Positions 1-10,881 are shown, counted from the first letter of the stretch. The stretch: DNA of 64,000 nt from Prorocentrum cordatum (GCA_963575745.1 CAUYUJ010014553.1:1-64000); one strand, 5' to 3'. A program made the numbers and translations. The notes: a model not told the origin generated them from the sequence alone.

Positions 1-150
<150 letters not shown>

Positions 151-194
151 ATGTTTGTGTGTGAGAGAGAGGTTTAAGCCGTCTGGTCTCGAGC

Positions 195-985
195 ACGCCC
201 CTGGCTCAGGTGCGGCGTTCCAGCCCCGGCACGATGGAGATCGCGGCGGCGCGGCGACGGCGGCAGCGGGCGGCTGCCTCCGCCCGCGCTGCGCTCCGGG
301 TGCCGCGGGCGCCGCTGGCGCCGCGGGCGCCCCTGGCCCTGCTGCGTCGAGGGTGCTGCCGGGGCTGCTGGCACCGCGTGCGCCGCTGGTGCTGCTGGCA
401 CTGCTGGCGCTGCTGGCGCCGCGGGCGCCGCGGGCGCCGCGGGCGCCGCGGGCGCTGCCGACGCTGCCGGCGCCGCGGGCGCCGCGGGCGCCGTAGGCGC
501 TGCTGGCGCCGCGTGCGCTGTTGGCGCTGCGGGCGCCGCGGGCGCCTCGTGCGCTGCGTGCGCCGCGGGCGCCCCAGGCCTCGTTGGCGCCGCGGGTTCT
601 GCCTGGGCTGCAGCGCGCGCCGCCGGCGCCGCTGGCGCTGCCAGGGTTGTCGGCGCCGCGGGCGCCGCGGGCGCCTCGTGCGCTGCGGGCGCCGCGGGCG
701 CCGCTGGCGCCGCAGGCGTCGTGGGCACCGTGGGCGCTGCGGGCGCCGCGGGTGCCGCTTGCGTTGCTGGCGCCGAGTTCGCCGCTGGCGCTTTCTGCGC
801 TGCGGGCGCCGCTGTCGCCGTGGGCACCGCGGGCGCGGCTGGCGCCCTTTCGGCCGCCGCGGACGCCGCTGCGGCGGCGGCCGCTGCCGAGCTTTGGGCG
901 GCGACGGCCGCCTGCCTTCGCCCAGGCGGCGGCAGCCGCGGCCCGCGCGGCGGCCCGGCCGAGCGCGCGGCCGGGCCTGGTGCGT
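195..985. repeat. GC-rich low-complexity tract built on GGCGCCGCG
   Basis: Imperfect 9-bp units (GGCGCCGCG and variants) with long runs of alternating Gly/Ala/Arg codons. Both strands stay open for hundreds of codons, reading Ala/Pro-rich on one strand and Arg-rich on the other, which is the expected artefact of such composition. No domain, signal peptide or start context supports a protein. A similar Ala/Ser-codon tandem array lies at the right edge of the window. Confidence 0.8.
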
Positions 986-1099
986 GTGTCTCAGCATCTG
1001 GACGGACTCCAGCAGGACGAACGTGACCGTGGACTCCACCAGCAGGATCGCGCGCAGCATGACGGACCCCAGCAGCACCACCATGAACAGCACGATCGA

Positions 1100-2135
1100 C
1101 TTCAGCAGCGCGACCGTGAGTAGCGCGACGATTTTTTCGCGTTGTATCGGTCCTGGGTCCATCGCAGATCGATCCGGATCGAAAAATACCGCTGGAATCT
1201 GGGGTCTACCAGCAACACCACCCCGACCAATGCGTGCGAGAAGGACTGGCAGGAGCAGTGGCAGCGGGCCCTCGCGCTGCTCGGAGATTTGTTGGGAGTC
1301 ATGCCGGAGCCCGCCATCGTCATCTGCTCCGGCGCCCCGACCAATGCGTGCGAGAAGGACTGGCAGGGGCAGCGGCAACCTGCCTTTGCGCTGCTCCGTG
1401 ATACGTTGTGAGCGATGCTGGGGCCCACCTTCAGCCGCTCCGGCGCCCCGGCCAATACGTGCGACAAGTTGCAGGGGTAGTGGCAACTGGTCCAGGCGCT
1501 GTTCAACGAGATGGTGGGGGTGAAATTGGAGCCCGCCATAATCTGCTGCAGCGCCCCGATCAGTGCGCGCGAGAAAGTTTGGCATGGACGCAAGCAACCG
1601 ATTCTGGCGCTACTCCGAGAGACGCTGGGAGTGACGTTGAAGCCCGCCATCCACGTCTACTCCAGCACCCCGAGCAGCGCGCGTGAGCAGGACGGGCCGG
1701 GGCAGTGTCAGTCAATCCTGGCGCTGGTCAGCGAGATGCTGGCAGTGAAGCTGGAGCCCGCCATCGTCATCTGCACGGAGCCCCGATCAGCACATGAGAG
1801 AAAAACTGGCAGGAGCAGCGGCGGCCGATCCTGGCCGTACTCCGGGAGATGTGGCGAGTGAAGCCAGAGCTCGCCATCATGTTTGCCTGCTGCGTCACCC
1901 CTTAGCACACTTGCGGGACCACTTGCGGGACGAAAGCACGCATCGAGTTGCTGTCTGTTTGTGAAGCTGGGGCCCACCATCATCCGCTACAGTACCCTGA
2001 TCAGCGCGTGCGGGAAGGACGGGCGCGGGCAGTAACAGCCGGCCGCGGTGCCGCTCAACCACCCGCTGGGGGTGAAGCTGGGGTCCGTCATCGTCAACTG
2101 CTACAGCGCCCCGATCAGCATACCGACTCCCGAAA
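1100..2135 (+). pseudogene. Decayed PPR (pentatricopeptide repeat) gene
   Basis: Eight or more tandem units recur every 108-117 bp; the phrase CCGACCAATGCGTGCG and variants starts near 1223, 1337, 1448, 1556, 1670, 1783, 1996 and 2113. Translated piecewise, units read like the 35-residue PPR helix pair common in dinoflagellates: an SACEK-like start (here TNACEKDW), an ALALLxEM-like core (ALALLGDLLGV) and a LEPxVI-like end (PEPAIVIC). PPR proteins bind organellar RNA. The frame shifts between almost every unit and stops interrupt it, so it is a pseudogene. Unit lengths other than 105 bp reflect indels. No start codon or transit peptide can be assigned. The PPR identity is inferred from repeat spacing and residue pattern. 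Confidence 0.7.
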
Positions 2136-3180
2136 AAATCCGACGGATGTTTGAAGTTTCCCAATCGGTTTCCGGAGGAATCTCTTTGATTTCCGGAAAG
2201 ATCCAATGGATTACCGTTGGATTCGTATGGGTGTGCCAGGGATTCCTAGAGATGTCATGTGTAATCCTATGAATATCCGCAGGAATTTGATGGATTTCCG
2301 AAGGCATCCTGCAGATTATCGAAGGAATCGTATGGGGTCCCGAAGGAATCCCATGGATTTCTGAAAGGGTTGTAATTGGTTAGGGAATCCAATCGATTTC
2401 CTTTGGGTTCCCATGGGTATCTGACTGAATCGCATGGGTTTCCATAGGGCTCCGATGGATTTCCCAAAGAATCCGATGGACAACCGTAGGGTCCCAATAC
2501 ATTTTTCAGGATGCCAATGGGTTTCTTTGGGAATCAAATGGATTCCCAAAGGAATCTTAAGGCCCCTCCGATGGAATCCAATCGATCTCCGTAGGATTCC
2601 AATGGATATCCGAAGGCATCTCATAGATGTCCATGGCACTTATATGGATTCTCTGAAGAATCTTACGTCTTACCAAGTATTCCAATAGACGTCTTCAGGA
2701 TTCCGATGGATATCCTAAGGCACCCCATGGATTCCCATAGGAGTCCGACGTATTTCCAAAAGGAACCCGATGGATTTCCAAACGAATCTTATGGATTGCC
2801 GGAGGAACCCGATATATTTCCATAGCAATCCAATGGATGTCCGGGGAATCCTATGAATTTCCAAAGGCATCGTACTGATTGCCAAAATGATCCACCATTC
2901 AATTTCGTCTTTAGGATTCCGGTGGATATCCCATATCTTAAGCAAACCTATAGAGCTCCACCGGAGGAATCTTATGGATACCCACTGGATTTCTATAGTT
3001 TTTCTTAGGATTCCGATGGGTATCCTGAGGATTCCTATGTATCCCCGAAGGATTCTTGATACTTTTCATAGGGATCCCATGGGTTTCCTAAGGAATCCCA
3101 TGGACATCCGAAGGAGTCTTGTGGATTTCCTTATCGTTCCAACGGTTTTCGGAAAGGAATTCTTATTGAGTTTTCAAAGG
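2136..3180. repeat. Degenerate 21-bp satellite
   Basis: Roughly fifty degenerate copies of a 21-bp unit resembling ATGGATTTCCGAAGGAATCC. Seven-residue periodicity (PMDFRRN-like) keeps some frames open, but copies vary freely at every codon position and stops occur. It abuts the last PPR unit on the left and fades near 3180. Confidence 0.85.
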
Positions 3181-3850
3181 ATTCGTATTGACGTTCAGGA
3201 TCATCTTGGTCATCATCATCGTCACCATCTTGATCATTATCCGGAGATCCGTGTGAAAACGTTTGTTATCCATCCTGGACCCCGACCTTCATTTATCCCC
3301 AGGGGATCAGTAGCAGGAGGGCAGGGCTGCTCCAGTACATTGCACAGTTTTCGCCGTCCTCAGTTTGTCGTGGGCTCGGCCGCGTCGTGGGGGGGTCTTC
3401 GCCATCGTCTCTCTGGGCTCCCCTGCTGCCTCTGCCCCTGCTTGCTCTCTCTCCTTCTTCACCCCCTCCTTCCGGGTCGTTCCCACCGAGGGGGGGTGCC
3501 CCGCTTCTGCGTGCACGCCTGGCGATCTTTGCCGTCGTGGTGCGCCTCTTTTGCGCTTTTGTCGTCATCCTCCTCGTTTTCTCCTCTACGGGACGTCCTT
3601 GGTCGATTTGGTTGCGTCTTTGACGTCGGTGCTTGCAGTGCGCCTCGCGTGTTTACCGTGCTGCTCGGACGGCACCCTACCGATCTATCCGTAAGGGCTT
3701 CGCCCCTTGCCGCTGGCCCCCTTTCCTATAATGGGATATCTCAGAGTCGCGTCGGTGCGTCTCGGCGCTGCCTTGGCGCATCTGCGAACATCATGCGGGG
3801 GCGGGTAGGAATCATCAGCGCATATTGAGACGTCGACGTTATCGATGACG
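3181..3850. other. Unassigned spacer
   Basis: No recognisable gene or repeat family. It starts with a short ATC/CATC-rich stretch (3200-3240), then pyrimidine-rich sequence to about 3640. The long + frame crossing it begins inside the 21-bp satellite and has no domain. Confidence 0.5.
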
Positions 3851-6634
3851 CCGACAGCGAATCACCGCCGCCCCTGCCTTTTTGGAAGCGCCTGCGTGGA
3901 CGAAAGTTGGATTTGAGCTTGGCCAAGCTATCGGGCCACGCGTTCCCCGAGTGGGCTTCGAAAGCCTTCGGGAAACACGGAGTCGGGCGAGCTATCGGAC
4001 CAGGTGGTTTCCGAGCTTTCGGGACTTCCTGGAGGATGTCTTGGAGGGCTCTTGGGCCGTCGTGGAGGCCTCTTGCGGGCCTTTTGGGCAGTCCAAGGCC
4101 ATCTTGAGTCCATCAGGGGCCGTCTTGGGTGCATCTTGGGGCCATCTTCGCTGAGGCATCTTGGAGGCCATTTTGGCCGTCTTGGAGGCCATACTCGGCG
4201 TCTTCGGGGCCACCTTGGGCCGTCTTGGGCTCTTCTTGGGGCCCCCTTGGGGGCCTCTTGTGTTGTCATGGGGCCATTTTGGATGCCTCTTGGGCGCTCT
4301 TGGGACGATGGTGACGGCCTCTTGGGCCGTGTTGGGCCGTCGGAGAGCTGATAAGAAGAAAGTGTTAACATCCGTCCAAAGCCTAAGGAGTATCACGGAT
4401 TTTTGCCCTTTCGGGCCTTCCTGGAGGACGTATTGGAGGCCTGTTGGGGGCCTCTTGGCCAGACTTAGGCCATGTTGGAGCCATCTGGGGCCGTCTTGGA
4501 GGCTTCTTGGACGAACTTGAAGGCATCTTGGACCCTCTCGGGCCGTCTTGGAAGCCATCTTGGACCATCTTTGGCGACTTGGAGGCTACCTTGAGCCATC
4601 TTGGAGACCATCTTGGGCCAACGTGACCATCTTAGAGGCCATCTTGAGCCGTCTTGGATCATTTTTTGCTGTCGTTGAGGTGGTTTCGGGGACCCTGGCG
4701 GGATCGGCCGAAGCCGATGGGGGAGTTCTTTTGGAAAAGAACCACAACCAACCTCGAAAGGATCTAGCACGCCAGACATCCCTGTGGCAAGCCAGCAGGG
4801 GGCGGCGGATCGAAGATGCCTACGGCGAATCACCGCCGCCCCCCTGCCTTTTCGGAAGCGCCTGCGTGGACGAAAATTCGGTTTCAGCTTGGCCAAGCTA
4901 TCGGGTCACGCGTTCCCCGAGTGGGTTTCGAAAGCCTTCGGGGAACACGGAGTCGGGCGAGCTATCGGACCAGGTGGTTTCCGAGCTTTCGGGACTTCCT
5001 GGAGGATGTCTTGGAGGGCTCTTGGGCCGTCGTGGAGGCCTCTTGCGGTTCTTTTGGGCAGTCTAAGGCCATCGTGAGGCCATCCAGGGTTGTCTTGGGT
5101 GCATCTTGGGGCCATCTTCGCTGTCTTGGAGGCCTTCTTCGCCGTCTTGGAGGCATCTTGGAGGCCATCTTGGCCGTCTTGGATGCCATCTTCGGCGTCT
5201 TCGGGGCCATCTTGGGCCGTCTTGGGCTCTTCTTGGGGCCCCCCTTGGGGGCCTCTTGGGTTGTCATGGTGCCATTTTGGAGGCCTCTTGGGCGCTCTTG
5301 GGGCGATGTTGGGGACCTCTTGGGTCGTGTTGGGCCGTCGGAGAGTTGAAAAGAAACAAATGCCAACACCTTTCAAACACCTACGGGACATCAATGCATT
5401 TGCCCCGTCGGGCCTTCCTGGAGGACGTATTGGAGGCATTTTGGGTCGTCTTGGAGGCCTCTTGCGGGCCTATAGGGCCGTCTTAGGCCATCTTGAGGCC
5501 ATACTGGGCCGTCTTGGGTGCATATTTGGGCCATCTTAGCAGTCTTGACGGCCATCTTGGGCGTCTTGGAGGCATCTTCGAGGCCATCTTGGCCGCTTTG
5601 GAGGCTATTTTGGGCGTCTTGGGGGCCTCTTGGGCCGTCTTGGGGCTTGGAGCCTCCTTGGGCGCCTCTTGGGCTGTCATGGGGCCATCTTGGAGCCCCC
5701 TTGGGCGCTTTTGGGGCGATGTTGGGGGCCGCTTGGGCCGTCTTGGGCCGTCGGAGAGCTGAAAAGAGGAAAATGCGACAACTTTGCAGCATCAATGATT
5801 TTTACCCTTTCGGGCCTTCCTGGAGGACGTCTTGGAGGGCTCTTGGACCGTCTTGGAGGCCTATTGCAGGCCTTTTGGGCCGTCTTAGGCAGTCTTGGTG
5901 AATCTTGGGGCCATCTTAGTCGTCTTGGACGCCATCTTGGCCGTCTTGGAGGCGTCTTGGAGGCCATCTTGGCCGTCTTGGAGGCCACCTTGGGCGTATG
6001 CGGGCCTTTTGGGCCGTCTTGGGCTCTTCTTGGAACCCCCTTGGGCGCCTCTTGGGTTGTCATGGGGCCATCTTGGAGGCCTCTTGGGCGCTCTTGGGGC
6101 GATGTTGGGGACCTCTGGGGCCGTCTTGGGCCGTCGGAGAGCTGAAAAGAAGAAAATGCTCACATCTTTCAACAATTATGGAAAACCAATGGTTTGACCC
6201 TTTCGAACCTTCAGGAGCTCTTGGAGGCCTCTTGGGGGCCTCTTGGCCAGTCTTAGGCCATCTTAGAATCATCTGGGCCGTCTTGGAGGCTTCTTGGACG
6301 AACTTGAAGGCATCTTGGACTCTCTCGGGCCGTCTTGGAAGCCATCTTGGACCATCTTGGGCCATCTTGGAGGCCATCTTGGGCCAACGTGGCCATCTTA
6401 GAGGCCATCTTGAAGCGTCTTGGATTTTTTTGTGGACGTTGGGGTGGTTTGCAGTAGTTTCCTGACCTTCCGGGTGGCCGGCGGGACGGGCCGAAACCCC
6501 AGGGGGAGTTTTCAAATAACCAAAAGCGAAGTGGTTCAGCACGCCAGGCACCCTTGTGGCAAGCCAACAGGGGGCGGCGGATCAAAGACGCCTACGGCGA
6601 ATCACCGCCGCCCCCTGCCCTTGTGGAAGCGCCA
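3851..6634. repeat. 12-bp GGCCATCTTGGA satellite with higher-order units
   Basis: The basic unit is about 12 bp (GGCCATCTTGGA, GGCCGTCTTGGG). Longer landmarks show a higher-order arrangement: a GTCGGAGAGCTGA-type junction lies near 4340, 5335, 5750 and 6133, and a GCTTGGCCAAGCTATCGGG landmark near 3916 and 4888. All six frames show long spurious reading frames rich in Leu-Gly-Trp-Ser or Lys-Pro-Arg. The LTR element at 6640 is inserted in one of these units, and the family resumes after 16580 and again near 62590. Confidence 0.88.
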
Positions 6635-6639
6635 ATGTG
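6635..6639. repeat. Target-site duplication, left copy (ATGTG)
   Basis: ATGTG directly precedes the left LTR and recurs directly after the right LTR at 16576-16580. Five bases is the usual duplication length for Copia integrases. Confidence 0.75.
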
Positions 6640-6929
6640 ACTCTGAAGTGAGCTGGGACAAGGGCGAGAGATAGCGAACGTTTGTCCGTGGCCGCTTGGG
6701 CTCAAGCGGCCGGCCGCCAACATATGATTGTGCCTCATCGCGAGGCACACTACTTGCCATCGAGGCCGGAATTTTCCTCATCGCGAAGCACATCTTCGCT
6801 TGAGACGGCCCGTCGCTCCCTCGACGACCTCACCCGACTGGGACTACCGTTACTGTGGTGCAACAGAGCTGGAGATGGGCTTCTCCTAAGGCGAAGCTGC
6901 TTGTTGGGCCTTCCACCCCCCTTCAAACT
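6640..6929 (+). repeat. Left LTR of element 1
   Basis: 290 bp from ACTCTGAAGTGAGC to CCTTCAAACT, alignable along its length with 16303-16575. The left copy carries about 17 extra bases near 6770-6790. It contains GCGGCCGGCCGC-type palindromic sequence (about 6697-6718) and a spliced-leader-like stretch at 6685-6706. It lacks TG...CA termini; the ends are set by the ATGTG duplications and the adjacent primer site. Confidence 0.82.
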
Positions 6930-6941
6930 TGGTAGCGGAGC
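6930..6941 (+). other. Primer-binding site, tRNA-Met type
   Basis: TGGTAGCGGAGC starts at the base after the left LTR. It matches the canonical initiator-tRNA-Met primer site of Copia elements (TGGTATCAGAGC) at 10 of 12 positions. Minus-strand DNA synthesis would be primed here. Confidence 0.72.
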
Positions 6942-7356
6942 TGGCCTACAGTGGTCAGCTCTCGCTCTACTCCTCACCATCCACGGCGCTATCTGGTGGA
7001 CTCTCGACATGGTGGAACAGCTCCAGGAGCCCCTCGAGGAGGCCCAGCGGCGGCGCGCCGCGGGTCCAGCGGCGGAAGGGCCGCGGAAGCAGCTGCGAGA
7101 CGATCCGCGCTGCGAGCAAGCAGAATACCCCTTGCTGGCAAGAGCTGCGGGGGGACCCGCGCCCTGGCAAGCCGACTTCAGACTTCGAGCAAGTTCAAGG
7201 CCAAGGCTGCGAGCAAGCTCAAGGCCAAGCAGGCGAACGAGCGCGGTGGCAGGTCCCCAGAGGCTATAGCCCACCGCCAGAACCGATGGGGGCGCCTGGA
7301 GGAAGCTGGCCGAGTGCGGCGACGCGGCTCAGCTTACGGAAGAGGAGCGAGCAGCA

Positions 7357-8640
7357 GTGCAGCGACAGCTTGCGCTCGATCTCCAGCGCCAGTTGAAGGC
7401 CGACAAGGGCGACGGAAGGTCAAGCGCGAGAACTGGTCGAGGACGTGGAGAGGCTGACGACGGAGAGTCAGCAGAGGAGAACGGAGCTTCAGCAGCGCGA
7501 TCTAGCGGTAGCCGAGATGCGAGGCCAGCTTCAGGGACAAGCCGTAGAGAACGAGGGCTTCGTGGCGAGGTGATGGCCCCGAAGATTCTTCACAAGGTGA
7601 AGCCGTTCGACGGTCAGAGGGCGAGCTGGGGGGCGTTCAGCTCCCAGTGCAAAGCCTGCCTGATCGCGCAGGACAGAAGGGATCGACCTCTTCTCGAGAA
7701 GTGCGATGACGGAGCGCAGGACGTAGACAGCGTGAACCTGTCTGCCCGAGTGGAGGAGCTCAGCGCGCAGCTGTGCCTCGCCCTGGCCCTGGTCATGCCC
7801 GAGGATTCGGTGGGCGAGATGATCGTGAGGAGCAGCAGCTCGGGCGAAGGGGCGGCGTGCTGGGGGCAGCTGCAGAAGGAGTGCAACCCGAGCGAAGCAG
7901 GCGACGTGCTGGCGATGTGGGCCAAGCTCACGGACGCGAAGGTCGAGGCGGCGGACGACGTGATAGTGAGTGCCGGCAAGCTCGACGAGGACATGGCGAG
8001 GTGCCAGAAGATGCTGGGCGAGCCCGTGTCGGACCTCATCGAGCGAGGAATCCCCGCCAAGGCGCTCAAGGATCACGGCGAGTTGCAGGGGCGCGTGTTT
8101 CGGAACAGCAGTCGGCTGAACGCGTGCGAGCTCCTGCGAGCCGAAGTTGCGTCGGCGCTGACGGTGGAGCGAGCGGCGCGCAACGATCCGATTGACATCG
8201 GCGGGTTGAAGGGCGGCAAGAAGGCGCGGGAAGGCCGCGGCAAAGGCAGGGGAGGCAAGGGCAAGGAGCGGCCGCTGAACCCAGACGCCGACTTGGAGTG
8301 CAACTGCTGTCGCAAGAGAGGCCACCGCGGCGCCAACTGCCGCAGGCGGATTACCGACGAGAAGAAGGCATCCGCCAACCGCGACAACAAGGACAATACG
8401 CAGCGCATCAAAGAAAAGGTCAAAGAGAAGAAGAGGGTCGCAGCAGCGGCAGTAAAAGAGCTCGAGAGGTTGCGACGAGCAGGAGTAGCCCCAGCGACGC
8501 GGTCGACGGTGCCCGCGCAGCCTTTGCTAGGGGCACGCAGCAGCGCCGAAAGCGCAGTGACTCTGCCACTCTGCAGAGGGCTGCGAGCGAAGATGATTCT
8601 GGCCCTGGGAGCCGGGGCCGCAGAGCTCGAAGCCGCATGA
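7357..8640 (+). CDS. gag: Gag-like protein with CCHC zinc knuckle
   Basis: Capsid/nucleocapsid protein of element 1. A Gag core with regular helices begins at about residue 73 (MAPKILHKVKPFDGQ, nt 7573), a more natural start than the first in-frame Met. Near residue 315 sits a perfect CX2CX4HX4C knuckle (CNCCRKRGHRGANC), preceded by a Gly/Lys/Arg-rich basic stretch; this combination binds genomic RNA in retroelement Gag. The Lys/Glu-rich tail after the knuckle may be coiled coil. The frame overlaps the next (pol) frame, open from 8298, which lies one base back, as in elements using -1 frameshifting. Whether that is programmed or decay cannot be told here. Confidence 0.78.
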   Translation: MQRQLALDLQRQLKADKGDGRSSARTGRGRGEADDGESAEENGASAARSSGSRDARPASGTSRRERGLRGEVMAPKILHKVKPFDGQRASWGAFSSQCKACLIAQDRRDRPLLEKCDDGAQDVDSVNLSARVEELSAQLCLALALVMPEDSVGEMIVRSSSSGEGAACWGQLQKECNPSEAGDVLAMWAKLTDAKVEAADDVIVSAGKLDEDMARCQKMLGEPVSDLIERGIPAKALKDHGELQGRVFRNSSRLNACELLRAEVASALTVERAARNDPIDIGGLKGGKKAREGRGKGRGGKGKERPLNPDADLECNCCRKRGHRGANCRRRITDEKKASANRDNKDNTQRIKEKVKEKKRVAAAAVKELERLRRAGVAPATRSTVPAQPLLGARSSAESAVTLPLCRGLRAKMILALGAGAAELEAA

Positions 8641-8810
8641 TCGACTGGAAGTACACCTTGCCCTCCTGCAAGGAGTGTATACGCAGCTCTTGCAAGAGGC
8701 CGTTCGAGGGCAAACGGTGGCATTACCGTGAGTGGAACCAGGACTTCTGCGAGACATGCGCAGAATACTGCCTGGACAAACACAGGCACTCGAAGTTCGA
8801 CTTCTTGTAG
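8641..8810 (+). pseudogene. Cys/His-rich linker between gag and protease
   Basis: Frame 3 reads about 55 residues with regularly spaced Cys and His (SCKECIRSSC, then FCETCAEYCLDKHRH), a zinc-binding look. It ends at a TAG (8808-8810), and the same frame reopens at once and runs into the protease at 8943. The TAG may therefore be a nonsense mutation inside an original gag-pol frame. Not recognised as a named domain. Confidence 0.4.
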
Positions 8811-8942
8811 CTGCTGCGTGTCTGCCGCGGTAGAACCCGCGCTGCCAGCTGCCGTCGGACCCGCGCTGCCCGAGGTCGGAGGCCTATAGGGGCAGGTGAC
8901 GGAAGACGATCGGCTGCGGTTAGCCCCGCTTCGGAATGCCAT

Positions 8943-10301
8943 ATGCTCGACTCGGGCGCGCAGATCAGCGCAGTGCCGAGGAAGCAGGTGACCAAGCGCA
9001 ACTACGCGCCGACGGGCAGCGACGTCGTTGGCTTGAAGGGTATCGGAGGCGAGGAGATCGAGAGGCACGGCCATGTGGAGCTTAACCTGTCCCGAGGAGG
9101 AGAGGTTACCCGAGTTGGCGCGGAAGTCGCCGACGTTGAGTGGTTCGTTGTGGCCGCAGATGCGGTATTGCAACGAGGCCAGAGCGTTCTCCATGGCCCT
9201 GCAGGTCGATGGTTCATCAGCGGCGCCATCTTTGTACCTCTACGACGTCATCATGCGAACTACTACTTAGAGTGCGTATGTATCATGGGCGACAAGACCC
9301 AACCAGACGCCGCGCAGGTAGCAGGAGCGAGGAAGGCGCTGCCGCGGAAGGTCCCAGCTGTGCAAGCAGCTGGATCTTTGCCGACGCGAGTGCTGAAGTC
9401 ACCCTGCCAGCCTAGTGCTGCGGAGAGGGGGCCCAAAGGAGGCTGCTTCAGCTTCGGCGAGAAGCCGCTGGTAACAACGTCAGATCCAGAACGGGCGATC
9501 GCAGTTCTGAACGTGATCGGTTGCAAGATCTTGGCGCACGCGACGCTGTATGCTAACAAAGAGTTGGACGACTACAAGGTGTCCTTCTTGATTGTTGTGC
9601 TAGAGGTCTGGGGTCACGCGACAGTTGTGCTCCAGACAGACAGGGGCCCGCCGCGATGGCCCTGGCAAGTGCAAGTCGAGATCGCAGGTCTCGCTCTACA
9701 TTGGTGCGGGGCTCACCGCTTTTTTTCCAGACAGCGTGCTGGCTGCGCCGAGGGTGCCAACAAGCTTGCAGCAGGCTTGCTACGGCCCTGCAAGCTGATG
9801 CTGGAGCACGAGCTGGGGCGCGATGCCAAGATGACGGATCCGATCGCGGCTTGGCTGGTCAACTCGGCGGGCTGGGTGGCCACCAGGTTTCAGCAGCGAA
9901 GCCAGAGGGGCTCTTTCCACAGGGTGCTGTGCGGCAAGGAGTACAGTGGGGGGATCGCGGAGATGGGCGAGCAGGTCTGGCATCGGATCTCAGCCCGAGT
10001 TGCTGCTGGACGCGGCAAGTGGGGGGCCCGCTTTGCGAAAGGGTTCTGGGTTGGAAAGAGCGAGTTGGACGGCGCTCACCTCGTGATCGACTCAGGGCGC
10101 GGCCTGCAGGAGGTCTGGGCCGCGCGGGTGATGCCAGAGGAGTTTAGGTGGCAGCCTGAGCTCATCCAGAACATCAGGGCGACGCCGTGGAAACACATCC
10201 CTGACAAGAATGCAGGGCCCGTCGGGCGCAGGATGTCCGTCGCGGAGCGTGTGATCGACGCCCGCGGCCCGACCGACGACTGCAGGGAACGCTGCGCTTG
10301 A
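8943..10301 (+). CDS. pol: Protease-integrase part of Pol, element 1
   Basis: The first residues, MLDSGAQISAVP, match the aspartic protease active site (D-S/T-G-A). The frame is open upstream to 8811, so the true protein starts earlier. The middle is poorly conserved and the integrase core is hard to trace; GHATVVLQTDRGPP (about nt 9613-9654) resembles the second catalytic Asp region. The C-terminal part (about 9950-10140), with FWVGKSELDGAHLVID and a following Arg/Trp segment, matches the conserved end of Copia integrases. Known role: protease cuts the polyprotein and integrase inserts the DNA copy. Integrase before RT identifies Copia rather than Gypsy. I cannot place a full DDE triad, so integrase activity is doubtful. 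Confidence 0.65.
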   Translation: MLDSGAQISAVPRKQVTKRNYAPTGSDVVGLKGIGGEEIERHGHVELNLSRGGEVTRVGAEVADVEWFVVAADAVLQRGQSVLHGPAGRWFISGAIFVPLRRHHANYYLECVCIMGDKTQPDAAQVAGARKALPRKVPAVQAAGSLPTRVLKSPCQPSAAERGPKGGCFSFGEKPLVTTSDPERAIAVLNVIGCKILAHATLYANKELDDYKVSFLIVVLEVWGHATVVLQTDRGPPRWPWQVQVEIAGLALHWCGAHRFFSRQRAGCAEGANKLAAGLLRPCKLMLEHELGRDAKMTDPIAAWLVNSAGWVATRFQQRSQRGSFHRVLCGKEYSGGIAEMGEQVWHRISARVAAGRGKWGARFAKGFWVGKSELDGAHLVIDSGRGLQEVWAARVMPEEFRWQPELIQNIRATPWKHIPDKNAGPVGRRMSVAERVIDARGPTDDCRERCA

Positions 10302-10302
10302 T

Positions 10303-10881
10303 GTGGATCGCATTCGGCAGCCTGCCGTCAGTGGTTCGAGACAATCTGGGCCGACCTCCTGCGCCATATTGGAAAAGGACCCAGTGGCCCCAGAGGCTAC
10401 AGCGTCGGTGCCAGCCCCGGCCGCGAGGGCTCCCGCGCCTGGAGCAGCGGCTGGGCCAGCAGCGGCATCAAGCAGCAGTGGGCCAGCGGCAGCGCCCGCA
10501 CCTGCTGCAGAAGACGTGACCACGCCTCCTGTCCCAGGAGAGGCAGGGGCACAGACAGCCATGCAGACGGAACCTGACCAGATCAGGAGCGACTTCCAGG
10601 GGGGCGCCCCAGGAGAGCCGAGGGCAGAAGTGGAGACCAAGAAGCCGAGAGTAGCCACCATCGGTGTGCTCTCTGTCTGCGAACTGGCAGTCTGCGAGGA
10701 AGGCTACCGCGAGACTTTCGACCCGATGTGGGATCCACGCACGAAGCGGAGTACAAGATGCTCGGATAAGTTTGAGAAGCATTCGTCGGGGTGCCATCTG
10801 AGGGGGCGCCGCCGAGGTGAGTGTGCATGCAGGCGCTGCCTGATGAGCCACATCGGCGCTGTCAGGAGTCACTTAGGATAA
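10303..10881 (+). CDS. Ala/Pro-rich linker between integrase and RT
   Basis: Low-complexity Ala-Pro-Gly segment (residues about 30-85), then a Cys-rich stretch (CELAVCEEG, later CHLRGRRRGECACRRC). It occupies the usual variable linker of Copia polyproteins. No catalytic motif. A frameshift separates it from the integrase frame. Confidence 0.4.
   Translation: MDRIRQPAVSGSRQSGPTSCAILEKDPVAPEATASVPAPAARAPAPGAAAGPAAASSSSGPAAAPAPAAEDVTTPPVPGEAGAQTAMQTEPDQIRSDFQGGAPGEPRAEVETKKPRVATIGVLSVCELAVCEEGYRETFDPMWDPRTKRSTRCSDKFEKHSSGCHLRGRRRGECACRRCLMSHIGAVRSHLG

Noticed and set aside
174-1597. Long Ala/Pro-rich and Arg-rich frames on both strands
   Set aside because: They mirror the GGCGCCGCG repeat and a decayed PPR region; both strands stay open only because of composition.
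2887-3828. 313-codon + frame
   Set aside because: Starts inside the 21-bp satellite and crosses pyrimidine-rich spacer; no domain or codon pattern.
3882-6465. Many Leu-Gly-Trp or Lys-Pro-Arg frames of 60-190 codons
   Set aside because: All are periodic readings of the 12-bp satellite, present in every frame on both strands.
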